DNA of 64,000 nucleotides from Actinomycetota bacterium (GTDB taxonomy: Bacteria > Actinomycetota > Actinomycetes > Nanopelagicales > Nanopelagicaceae). Made by a program: the position numbers and the translations under genes. The stretch lies in NCBI GenBank assembly GCA_027728065.1, contig JAQBVO010000003.1:1-64000 (forward strand), read 5' to 3'. The notes under the pieces were generated by a model. The model was given only the letters and a program-made list of their open reading frames with translations. It had not been told where the DNA came from and searched no databases. Below, piece after piece: positions 8,107 to 16,143 of the stretch (the stretch's first letter is position 1; each line of letters starts with the position of its first letter).

Positions 8107-9748
8107 TGGCCCGTTAATTGTTCAAAGCGATAAGACGCTTCTACTTGATTTAGATCATGTGCTCTCAACTGAGTGTCGACGCGCAATCGCTCCATTTGCA
8201 GAGCTAGAGCGCTCCCCTGAACACATTCATACTTATCGCTTAACTCCCCTAGGTCTTTGGAATGCACGTGCAGCTGGCCATGATGCTGAGCAAGTAATTG
8301 ACACGCTTATTAAATATTCAAGGTATGCGGTACCGCACTCAATTTTGATAGATGTTGCAGAGATTATGTCGCGATATGGTCGTCTGCGTTTAGAGGCCGA
8401 CCCAGTACATGGTTTGATTCTTGTTACAACAGATGTTGCAGTTTTGGAAGAGGTAATCCGAGCGCGCAAGATTGCAGCTTTACTTGGTGCTCGCATTGAT
8501 GCCGAGACAATTGCCGTTCTTCCAAGTCAACGTGGAGCTATTAAGCAATCACTACTGCGATTAGGTTGGCCGGCTGAGGATTTTGCTGGATACGTCGATG
8601 GGCAAGCACATCCAATCGAGTTAGTGCAAAGAGGTTGGAAGATCCGGCCCTATCAAACCCTAGCTGCAGAGAGCTTCTGGCATGGTGGATCAGGAGTAGT
8701 TGTTTTGCCATGTGGTGCAGGAAAAACTATTGTGGGTGTTGCTGCAATGGCCCATGCTAAAGCTACGACTTTAATTCTGGTTACAAATACCATCGCCGCA
8801 CGACAGTGGCGAGAAGAGCTATTAATGCGCACAACCCTTCATGAAGATGAGATTGGTGAGTATTCAGGGGCTAAGAAAGAGATTCGCCCAATAACTATTG
8901 CCACCTATCAAGTTATGACTAAGAAGAAAAACGGTGTGTACGCTCACTTAGATCTCTTTGATACTCATGACTGGGGCTTGATTATCTACGACGAAGTCCA
9001 CTTATTGCCGGCACCGATTTTCCGCTTTACCGCAGATATTCAATCCCGTCGACGCCTGGGTCTAACGGCAACGTTAGTTCGCGAAGATGGCATGGAGGGT
9101 GAGGTTTTTTCTCTAATCGGTCCTAAGCGCTATGACGTTCCATGGAAAGAGATTGAATCTCAAGGCTATATCGCCCCTGCCGAGTGCATTGAAGTACGCG
9201 TTAATTTAACTGAAGGCGAACGTCTGTTGTATGCAACAGCCGAACCTGAAAACCGTTACCGTGCCTGTGCAACAACGCATACCAAGCGAAATGTAGTTGA
9301 AGCATTAGTTGAAAAGCATGCTGGCGAGCAGACGTTAGTTATAGGTCAGTACATTGATCAATTAGATGAACTATCGGAGGCGTTAGGTGTTCCATTGATT
9401 AAGGGCGAAACACCGATTAAAGAGCGTGAAATTCTCTTCAATAAGTTTAGATCTGGGGAGATTACCTGCCTTGTTGTATCAAAGGTTGCAAACTTTTCAA
9501 TTGACTTACCCGATGCGACCATTGCAATTCAAGTATCAGGGGCTTTCGGCAGTCGACAAGAAGAGGCTCAACGTTTGGGCAGAATTCTTCGGCCAAAATC
9601 AGATGGTCGCAGTGCCAAGTTTTACTCCGTGATTTCACGTGACACAATTGACCAAGACTTTGCACAAAACCGGCAACGGTTTTTAGCTGAGCAGGGCTAC
9701 TCGTACAAAATTATTGATGCTGACGATGTTTTTCAAGGGAAGATGTAA
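8099..9748 (+). CDS. ercc3: DNA repair helicase XPB (superfamily 2)
   Basis: Bacterial XPB, an ATP-driven 3'-5' helicase/translocase of the repair type. The start MADGPLIVQS (8099) is chosen over an upstream in-frame codon at 8051 because AAGGA sits 8 nt before it and it overlaps the preceding gene only slightly. Domains: N-terminal XPB domain (1-150), Walker A LPCGAGKT (203-210), DEVH box (298-301), the XPB-specific RED motif in TLVREDG (328-330) and motif VI QRLGRILRP near residue 510. 549 residues, a normal bacterial length. It lacks the eukaryotic C-terminal extension. The 3' end overlaps the convergent glutaredoxin-like gene by 38 nt. Confidence 0.95.
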   Translation: MADGPLIVQSDKTLLLDLDHVLSTECRRAIAPFAELERSPEHIHTYRLTPLGLWNARAAGHDAEQVIDTLIKYSRYAVPHSILIDVAEIMSRYGRLRLEADPVHGLILVTTDVAVLEEVIRARKIAALLGARIDAETIAVLPSQRGAIKQSLLRLGWPAEDFAGYVDGQAHPIELVQRGWKIRPYQTLAAESFWHGGSGVVVLPCGAGKTIVGVAAMAHAKATTLILVTNTIAARQWREELLMRTTLHEDEIGEYSGAKKEIRPITIATYQVMTKKKNGVYAHLDLFDTHDWGLIIYDEVHLLPAPIFRFTADIQSRRRLGLTATLVREDGMEGEVFSLIGPKRYDVPWKEIESQGYIAPAECIEVRVNLTEGERLLYATAEPENRYRACATTHTKRNVVEALVEKHAGEQTLVIGQYIDQLDELSEALGVPLIKGETPIKEREILFNKFRSGEITCLVVSKVANFSIDLPDATIAIQVSGAFGSRQEEAQRLGRILRPKSDGRSAKFYSVISRDTIDQDFAQNRQRFLAEQGYSYKIIDADDVFQGKM

Positions 9749-10013
9749 AGCGTTCTGGATCAACTCGCCAGAAATCGTGGTGTTGCCCATCAATATGTAT
9801 GACAGGCACCTGTTCGCCATAGAGTTTTTCTAAGTTTTCATCGCCATCGATATAAATCTTCTCAATCACAAAATCTAATTGCAGCGCCATGGATTCTAAA
9901 AGCTCTATAGCAACATGACAGAGATGGCAACCATGGCGGGTATATACAGTAACGATGCAAGTGCTAACCCTGTCATTTTCCTTTGAAAGTTGGCTATCTA
10001 TGCTATCGACCAT
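9711..10013 (-). CDS. Glutaredoxin-like (DUF836-type) protein
   Basis: 100-residue thioredoxin-fold protein with VTVYTRHGCHLCHVAIELL, giving a CHLC redox pair near residues 31-34, and the cis-proline segment EQVPVIHIDG. Probably a cytoplasmic thiol-disulfide exchange protein; partners unknown. The start at 10013 is the only good in-frame ATG but adds ~17 residues before the first strand and overlaps the upstream region of the divergent secreted protein, so it is uncertain. The C-terminal codons overlap the 3' end of XPB on the other strand. Confidence 0.75.
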   Translation of the reverse strand: MVDSIDSQLSKENDRVSTCIVTVYTRHGCHLCHVAIELLESMALQLDFVIEKIYIDGDENLEKLYGEQVPVIHIDGQHHDFWRVDPERFTSSLEKHRQHQ

Positions 10014-10048
10014 GGAGAAATCATCTCACCTTGGTAGTGTTCTCGCTT

Positions 10049-12427
10049 ATGAGGACGGTACGGTTGCAGAGTCTAGGAATAGCGACGATTATCGCCGCCC
10101 TCTTTGGCTCGGTCCTAGCAGCTCCATCTGCCGAAGCGCTCTTTTTGAAAGCACCGGCATTGCAATGGGGCCATGTTTATGCCGGCACTAATCCAGTTAC
10201 AACAACCACTCCGCGTCCTAAATTTGCGCAAGGTGTAGTTAAATCCACTTTCAACGTTACCTATAACAATTTTCCCGATTGGGCTAAAAAAGAGATACAG
10301 GACGCTGTTGATGTATGGTCTGCAAACTTTATTTCCTCAGTAACGATAAATGTTGATGCATCATGGGGGCGCTCTAGCGCATGGGGTATTTTAGGCAGTG
10401 CACGTCCCGGTAGCTTTTTCTCCTCCTTTGTCGGCGCACCCGATCCATCACTCTGGTACACATCGGCCCTTGCAAATGCCCTCGCTGGAAAGGATTTAGA
10501 TAAAGCCAATCCTGAAATCATTATCCAAGTCAACTCAAGTGGTGGGTGGAATACACGCGGAGATGGAGCACCCACCGGGCGAGAATACGATCTACAATCG
10601 GTTTTCTTACATGAGATTGCACATGGCCTTGGTTTTTTATCAAATGATTCTTACGATGCATTCTTTGGTATTGCAAGCCTAGATCAACCAACACCATTTG
10701 ATGCATATGCCCAAACTCTAGATGGTCGCCGCTTGGCAGATTTGCCAACACCATCGCGCGAACTTGCACAAGCACTAACATCAACACTTGTATGGTCTGG
10801 CCAGTTTGCAATAGCTACAAATGGTGGGGTAAAACCAAAACTTTATACGCCTCCCAACTATGAGGGTGGATCATCAGTTAGTCATTTAGATGAGGCGGTT
10901 TTTTCAAACTCTGGCCTAGATTCAGTGATGACACCTAATTTAGATCCCGGTGAGATCTTCAAAGAGCCTGGACCTTTACTGCTAGCGATGATTGAAGATA
11001 TGCGCGCCAAACCCCCTGCAGGTGTCTCAACGCAAATTCCACAAGCTCCGCGCAATGTTGCGGGTTTCACCGCCGACTCAGCCGCGCTCATATCCTTTGA
11101 TCCGCCCATAAATCTACGTACTGCCCAAGTCTCGGAGTACACCGTGAAAAACCTGACTACTGGGGTAGAAAAAAGCACAATATCAAGTCCAGTTATGATG
11201 CGTGGATTAAAAAATGGCACTTCCTATAAATTTTCCGTAATTGCTAAAAACAATCTCGGAGAATCTGATGCTGCAATAACCCAAACGGTAATTCCGCAAG
11301 CAGGCTGGAAAAGCACCGTCTTAGATAGCAGCGCCGATGGCAAATCAGTTGCTAGCACTACTTTTAATGGCAAACCCACAGTTGTCTATAGCGATACCAG
11401 AAGCGGTGATTTAAAGCTTGCAAGCTTTAATGGCAAGGTGTGGAAAAAGGTAACGGTTGATGGGGCTGGTGGTAATAGCGGGCGCACATCGCATGCAATA
11501 AATAGTCCGCTCTCTATCTGTATGAATGGCAGCGGAACTAAACAGTTGCTTCATATTTTTTATAGCGACTCCACAGACAAAGATCTGCGCCATGTAACCT
11601 ATAACGGTAAGGCTTTCACCTATGAAATCATCGATGGTAATGCTCTATCAGTAAACAATTACGAGGATCCGGTTCGGGTACGTACATCAAGTGATGTCAG
11701 TGTTACAAATGCCTGTGTGGCAACGGCGACAAGTGTTCAAGTCTTCTACCGCGATGAGAGCCAGGGCATCCTCTTAGGGGCGATAAAAATAAAGAGTATG
11801 CCGTGGGTATATGAACTAATCGATGGAGATCGAAAAACCGATGGTCGTTCAACTGGCGATGTTGGCTTTGCCTTGCGAGCCATTATTGATGGAGGTAAAA
11901 CATATCTCCTCTATGACGCAGTCATTAGCCTGAATCAGAGGAAGGAGGTCTCCTCTGGTGTTATTCGTCTTGCAACTCGCACGGGAATAGATCCCACCAC
12001 TTGGTCATACCAAACCCTTGATATCTCTACCGAAGAGGCATCAGTCTTTGGCTTTAGCGTGGCACTAGCCAAAGTTAAAGGTGGTGTAATGGCCACCTGG
12101 TTAGCCACATCTGCAGCGGCCTTTCCTAAACCCGATCAAATACGGTGGGTGATGCTTGATACCCCACTTAATATTTCACGGATAACAACACAAAACTTTG
12201 GATCTCCAGGTCCGTACCTGTCTATCAATGATAAAACCATCATATTCAACTGCCAGGAGCGCTTATGTGCACTCGATACGGACAAGAAAGATGCAGGTCA
12301 ATCTGCTATCGCCTTAGTACGAAGCTCCCAAACTGCCGAGCCAACGCAGAGCTCATGGGTGGTTCTTAATAAAGTTAAATACCTAGTTGCAGCAGTCGGC
12401 AATAAGTTAGCGCTGCTTAAGCCTTAA
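10049..12427 (+). CDS. Secreted zinc metalloprotease-like protein with Fn3 domain
   Basis: 792 residues. The start MRTVRLQSLGIATIIAALFG is chosen because it opens a clear signal peptide cleaved near APSAEA; an in-frame start at 9983 would place 22 extra residues before it. Residues 188-192 are the zinc-binding HEIAH, continued as GLGF, in a metzincin-like context, but the usual third histidine six residues on is serine. Residues ~330-415 (QAPRNVAGFTAD to TQTVIPQ) resemble fibronectin type III. The remainder has repeated strands such as KPTVVYSDTRSGDLKLASFN, suggesting a beta-propeller. Likely extracellular; substrate unknown. Confidence 0.75.
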   Translation: MRTVRLQSLGIATIIAALFGSVLAAPSAEALFLKAPALQWGHVYAGTNPVTTTTPRPKFAQGVVKSTFNVTYNNFPDWAKKEIQDAVDVWSANFISSVTINVDASWGRSSAWGILGSARPGSFFSSFVGAPDPSLWYTSALANALAGKDLDKANPEIIIQVNSSGGWNTRGDGAPTGREYDLQSVFLHEIAHGLGFLSNDSYDAFFGIASLDQPTPFDAYAQTLDGRRLADLPTPSRELAQALTSTLVWSGQFAIATNGGVKPKLYTPPNYEGGSSVSHLDEAVFSNSGLDSVMTPNLDPGEIFKEPGPLLLAMIEDMRAKPPAGVSTQIPQAPRNVAGFTADSAALISFDPPINLRTAQVSEYTVKNLTTGVEKSTISSPVMMRGLKNGTSYKFSVIAKNNLGESDAAITQTVIPQAGWKSTVLDSSADGKSVASTTFNGKPTVVYSDTRSGDLKLASFNGKVWKKVTVDGAGGNSGRTSHAINSPLSICMNGSGTKQLLHIFYSDSTDKDLRHVTYNGKAFTYEIIDGNALSVNNYEDPVRVRTSSDVSVTNACVATATSVQVFYRDESQGILLGAIKIKSMPWVYELIDGDRKTDGRSTGDVGFALRAIIDGGKTYLLYDAVISLNQRKEVSSGVIRLATRTGIDPTTWSYQTLDISTEEASVFGFSVALAKVKGGVMATWLATSAAAFPKPDQIRWVMLDTPLNISRITTQNFGSPGPYLSINDKTIIFNCQERLCALDTDKKDAGQSAIALVRSSQTAEPTQSSWVVLNKVKYLVAAVGNKLALLKP

Positions 12428-13615
12428 CTAGGCCAGAGTAAAGATTGAAATTCTTTCAGCATCTGAGATTAATGCCAGAATCCCTAACTCTTTGCTACTA
12501 ATTAACCCGATAACTTCGCGCTGATCCCCTGGTGGAATGTAAGCGGCAACGATTGCTCCCTTGGAATCAAAAGATAAAAGTATGGATTGAGGTTTCTTAG
12601 GAAGCCAATTTGCTAGCTGCTTAATCGCTCCCGTTGATGAAAAGAGTGCATAGGTGGAGCCCAATGTAAATACGCGACCAGTGGATAAGAATCTATATGT
12701 CCATAGTGGAGTATACGTACTAGAGAATTTTGTTACTGCGCTTTCAGTTTTACTTCTCGTAACGACCTCTCCTGCAAGTAAGAGCTTTGGTGTGGCACTA
12801 CTCCAATTGCGTTTGGCCTTAGGGGCAGAGCTTCGTACAACTGAGAGAATGGTGTTGGTCTTTGAAATCTTTATAATTACTCCATCAATTACACCGGCTA
12901 ACTTTTTCCTTCCTAAACTCTCACCGCTGGCACCCGTTACCGTTACTGTCCCATCGCTATGGCGAACAACTGCATCCAGTGTTGTCGATGCTTTCCCAAT
13001 TAAAAGCGGTTTACCAAACTCCCCTGCACTATTAGCACTGATTACAAAGCCACTGCTTCCTTTTGCTGCTTGCGCAATACCAACCATCGATATCCCACTC
13101 TGATCTGGCGCTAGCGAGGTTATTAAGACAGGGGCCGCCTGCTCGGCGCTATAGAGAGTTGGTAGTGAACTCCCCGCTGGAATCTTCCAGAGTGCAATGG
13201 CATTCAAGTCGGGGTTAAATCTGGCAGGGCTATCTAGAACAGCATCGGGATTGAGCGAAGTCGCGGTGGCAGAGGATGTCGGTTTTGGCCGAAGCAATGA
13301 TGTAGAGCCAGCGATCCAGATATTTCCAGCGCTATCAACCGCCCCTGCCGTTGCAATAGAGGCTGAGTTCGGATCTAGCGCAATACTCCATAACTCTTGC
13401 CCATTGATATCGATTGCACGGGCAAAGGATCTATCTAGCACGGTACCAAAAACAATAACTATTGTACCCGCCACAACAACCCCAGCGACATCGTCCTTAT
13501 TGCTAATTGTTGTTACTAACTTTAGAGCCTTTACCGAAATCTTCTTAGATGCAGCGTGTGTTGTTGGTATAACTAAAAGTGATGAGATTAATACCAGTGA
13601 AAATATGCGCTTCAC
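12428..13615 (-). CDS. Secreted beta-propeller-like protein of unknown function
   Basis: About 395 residues. The likely start is the GTG at 13615, in a GTGA overlap with proC, giving VKRIFSLVLISSLLVIPTTHA as a signal peptide; an ATG at 13639 would bury it. The mature part is rich in short strands with small residues (GVVVAGTIVIVFGTVLDRSF; ITSLAPDQSGISMVGIAQ; GTVTVTGASGESLG), typical of propeller or lyase-like repeats. I see no catalytic motif. It ends immediately next to the convergent metalloprotease gene. Co-transcription with proC seems accidental to function. Confidence 0.6.
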   Translation of the reverse strand: MKRIFSLVLISSLLVIPTTHAASKKISVKALKLVTTISNKDDVAGVVVAGTIVIVFGTVLDRSFARAIDINGQELWSIALDPNSASIATAGAVDSAGNIWIAGSTSLLRPKPTSSATATSLNPDAVLDSPARFNPDLNAIALWKIPAGSSLPTLYSAEQAAPVLITSLAPDQSGISMVGIAQAAKGSSGFVISANSAGEFGKPLLIGKASTTLDAVVRHSDGTVTVTGASGESLGRKKLAGVIDGVIIKISKTNTILSVVRSSAPKAKRNWSSATPKLLLAGEVVTRSKTESAVTKFSSTYTPLWTYRFLSTGRVFTLGSTYALFSSTGAIKQLANWLPKKPQSILLSFDSKGAIVAAYIPPGDQREVIGLISSKELGILALISDAERISIFTLA

Positions 13616-14415
13616 GCTAGTTCCTGCGAGCGATCGCACGCGGCTTTCATAGCATCGGCAACAACCTTGGCAATCTCATCACTTTCAAATGAGGCTAAGG
13701 CCGCCGCTGTTGTTCCATTAGGGCTTGTTACATTCTCGCGCAAAGTTGTTGCCGATTTGCCAGACTCATCCAATAACTTGGCCGCTCCTACCATTGTCTG
13801 AACTGTTAACTTTGTAGCAACTTCATGAGATAGACCAAGGCTTTTTGCACCTGCAATCATTGCTTCAACAAATCTAAAAAAATACGCAGGGCCAGAGCCA
13901 CTTGTTGCCGTTACTGCATCCTGCAAATCCTCTGGTACTTCAACAGTTTTACCCGTTGCCGACAAGAAGCCAGTAACGAATTCGCGTTGCTCATCACTTA
14001 CTCCAGCCCCTATAGAGATTGCAGCCATCCCAGCTCCAACAAGGGTTGGCGTGTTTGGCATAACCCGCACGACTGGATTGCCTGTAGCAAGAGCATCGCT
14101 AATAGATGCAATCGTCTTGCCTGCAGCAAAGGTAATGACAACGGTAGCTGGGTTAATGAAGCTCTTAATCTCGGCAAGGACGCTACCCATATCCTGTGGT
14201 TTAACAACGAGGAGCACGGCTTGGGCTTTAGAGATATTGCTACCAATCTCGGCAACTCTTATCCCGTAGCGATTAATAAGTTCATCGGCACGATCTTTAC
14301 GTTTTTCAGAGATAGTTATCGACTCTGGCTTAACACCATATGAAATTAATGCAGCAATAAGTGCTTCACCCATTACACCGGCACCAATCACAGCAACTGA
14401 TATCGACTTACTCAT
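13612..14415 (-). CDS. proC: Pyrroline-5-carboxylate reductase
   Basis: Last step of proline synthesis, NAD(P)H-dependent reduction of pyrroline-5-carboxylate. 267 residues. The N-terminal Rossmann motif is VAVIGAGVMGEAL, followed by VKPQDM and VVRVMPNTPTLVGAG. The C-terminal family signature is TATSGSGPAYFFRFVEAM...LREN(V)TSPNGTT. Start at 14415, with a TAGGCT box six bases upstream instead of a ribosome-binding site. The gene overlaps the next one by 4 nt. Confidence 0.96.
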   Translation of the reverse strand: MSKSISVAVIGAGVMGEALIAALISYGVKPESITISEKRKDRADELINRYGIRVAEIGSNISKAQAVLLVVKPQDMGSVLAEIKSFINPATVVITFAAGKTIASISDALATGNPVVRVMPNTPTLVGAGMAAISIGAGVSDEQREFVTGFLSATGKTVEVPEDLQDAVTATSGSGPAYFFRFVEAMIAGAKSLGLSHEVATKLTVQTMVGAAKLLDESGKSATTLRENVTSPNGTTAAALASFESDEIAKVVADAMKAACDRSQELA

Positions 14416-14421
14416 TGTGCA

Positions 14422-14446
14422 AGCCTACCCGTTGAGCGTGTAGGCT
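14422..14446. promoter_or_regulatory. Divergent leaderless promoters of proC and the 14455 gene
   Basis: Minus-strand TAGGCT (14427-14422) lies six bases before the proC ATG. Plus-strand TAGGCT (14441-14446) lies eight bases before the ATG at 14455. Together the boxes form an inverted repeat, AGCCTAC and GTAGGCT, with an 11-nt centre, so both directions share one small symmetric control region. Confidence 0.55.
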
Positions 14447-14454
14447 CTAGGACT

Positions 14455-15267
14455 ATGTCTGAAGTAAAGCCAGGTTTTGCGCGCGATTGGGTTGAGTTTT
14501 TTGACCCGAACGACCCGAAAGAAATCTTCAAGTGCGATCTGACTTGGTTGACCTCTTACTGGACTTGTATCTATGGCAATGGCTGCCAAGGTGTATTTAA
14601 GAATCAACCCTATGGTGGCTGTTGTACCGAAGGTGCGATGTATACCGATAAGGACGATGAAGCGCGCACGGATGAGATTGCAAAGCATTTAACGGCCGAT
14701 ATGTGGCAATTCTATGCACAAGCCCGTCCAAAGAAGCGGGACGGCAAACTCAATATCTCTGAAAAAGATGAAGATGGCGAGCGCAAAACTCGTAACGTTG
14801 AAGATGGCTGCATATTTTTGAATCGTAAGGACCATAAAGCCCCTGGCTATGGCGGATCTTTTGGATGTGTTCTGCACCATTTAGCGATTAAAGAAAAGTT
14901 GCACTTTGTCGATACCAAACCAGATGTGTGCTGGCAACTTCCTCTGCGACGTAGTTTTGAAACTCGTGAAGTTGGTGAGCGTGAATATTCAGTTACTGTA
15001 ATCGGTGAATATGAACGTCTTACATGGGGCGATGGTGGTGAGGATTTTGATTGGTACTGCACCAGCAATACCGAGGCCCATGTTGGCAAAGAGCCTGTCT
15101 ACATCTCAAATAGATACGAACTGCAAAAACTTATGGGTGAAGCTGCATATGCAGAGCTTGCACGTCGGTGTGATTTACGTATGACAGGAATTCGCGATGC
15201 GCAATCACGTTCGCTGCCTTTATTTGTGATTCAACATCCAGCAACGCTGGCGGCACAGAAGAAATAG
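14455..15267 (+). CDS. Conserved cysteine-rich protein of unknown function
   Basis: 270 residues, not recognised to a characterised family. The N-terminal quarter has a dense cysteine set (FKCDLTWL, SYWTCIYGNGCQG, YGGCCTEGAMY) and more lie further on (EDGCIFL, SFGCVLHHLA, FDWYCTSN), often beside histidine. This suggests a bound metal or iron-sulfur centre, comparable to YkgJ/DUF3109-like proteins, but that link is only by appearance. No signal peptide or membrane span. It lies between proC (divergent) and mutY (24 nt downstream, same strand), so it may share a transcript with mutY. Confidence 0.6.
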   Translation: MSEVKPGFARDWVEFFDPNDPKEIFKCDLTWLTSYWTCIYGNGCQGVFKNQPYGGCCTEGAMYTDKDDEARTDEIAKHLTADMWQFYAQARPKKRDGKLNISEKDEDGERKTRNVEDGCIFLNRKDHKAPGYGGSFGCVLHHLAIKEKLHFVDTKPDVCWQLPLRRSFETREVGEREYSVTVIGEYERLTWGDGGEDFDWYCTSNTEAHVGKEPVYISNRYELQKLMGEAAYAELARRCDLRMTGIRDAQSRSLPLFVIQHPATLAAQKK

Positions 15268-15291
15268 TCGGCGGCAACGAAAAACTAAGCG

Positions 15292-16143
15292 ATGAATACG
15301 CTTGAAAAGCCGATAGTTGGTTGGTTTAAGAGGAACAAACGGGATTTACCATGGCGCGATACGAGCCCCTGGGGCGTGATGGTCAGCGAATATATGCTGC
15401 AACAGACCCCTGTAAATCGCGTCCTACCTAAGTGGCATGAGTGGATGCAGCGCTGGCCAAGCGCTAAAGATTTAGCCGCAGCAACCCCTGCACAGGTAAT
15501 TACTGCATGGGGTCGCTTAGGTTATCCCCGTCGGGCTCTACGGCTGCATGCTGCAGCAGCGATAATCGCTCAAGATTTCAACAACACAGTTCCGCAAGAT
15601 GTAGACAGACTTCATTTACTTCCGGGGGTTGGAGAGTACACGGCCGCTGCGATCGCAGCCTTTGCTTTTGAACAACGAACATTGGTGATGGATGTAAATA
15701 TTCGTCGTGTCTTAACCCGCGCAATTGATGGTCAAGAACATCCAAAGCCGACGCCTACTATAAAAGAAAAATCTAGGAGGCTGGCACTGCTACCAAAAGA
15801 GAATGCACATATCTGGGCCGCTGCGACTATAGAGTTAGGCGCATTAGTTTGTACATCAAAGAATCCTTCGTGCGAACTGTGTCCGATTATTACCCAGTGT
15901 CAGTGGCGAAAGAATGGTTATCCAAAGACAGAGCTGCTTCGTAAATCACAGGATTGGCATGGAACCGATCGCAAATGTCGCGGCACGATTGTTCAAGCAC
16001 TTCGCGAGAATGCATCTCTTACAAAGGTTGCGATTAAAAAGCTCTGGCCCGATCAATCTCAAGTTGAAAAAGCTCTTGAAACTCTGCGAGAAGATTTACT
16101 TATCGAAGCAATCCCCCGCAACCGATATAGACTTCCACAATGA
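15292..16143 (+). CDS. mutY: A/G-specific adenine DNA glycosylase MutY
   Basis: Removes adenine mispaired with 8-oxoguanine. 283 residues. The catalytic glutamate is E33 in VSEYMLQQTP, the helix-hairpin-helix is LPGVGEYTAAAI (109-120), and the catalytic aspartate is D134 in VMDVNIRRV. The four iron-sulfur cysteines are C187, C194, C197 and C203. A short C-terminal winged-helix-like tail replaces the long NUDIX-like domain of E. coli MutY and ends in RYRLPQ. The TGA overlaps the ATG of the next gene, and the last 19 nt recur at 19449-19467. Confidence 0.95.
   Translation: MNTLEKPIVGWFKRNKRDLPWRDTSPWGVMVSEYMLQQTPVNRVLPKWHEWMQRWPSAKDLAAATPAQVITAWGRLGYPRRALRLHAAAAIIAQDFNNTVPQDVDRLHLLPGVGEYTAAAIAAFAFEQRTLVMDVNIRRVLTRAIDGQEHPKPTPTIKEKSRRLALLPKENAHIWAAATIELGALVCTSKNPSCELCPIITQCQWRKNGYPKTELLRKSQDWHGTDRKCRGTIVQALRENASLTKVAIKKLWPDQSQVEKALETLREDLLIEAIPRNRYRLPQ
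16125..16143 (+). repeat. Left copy of a 19-bp direct repeat (mutY 3' end)
   Basis: The string atatagacttccacaatga, encoding the end of MutY, recurs exactly at 19449-19467. The two copies bound the FAD dehydrogenase/SDR/SMP-30 module. Confidence 0.85.
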
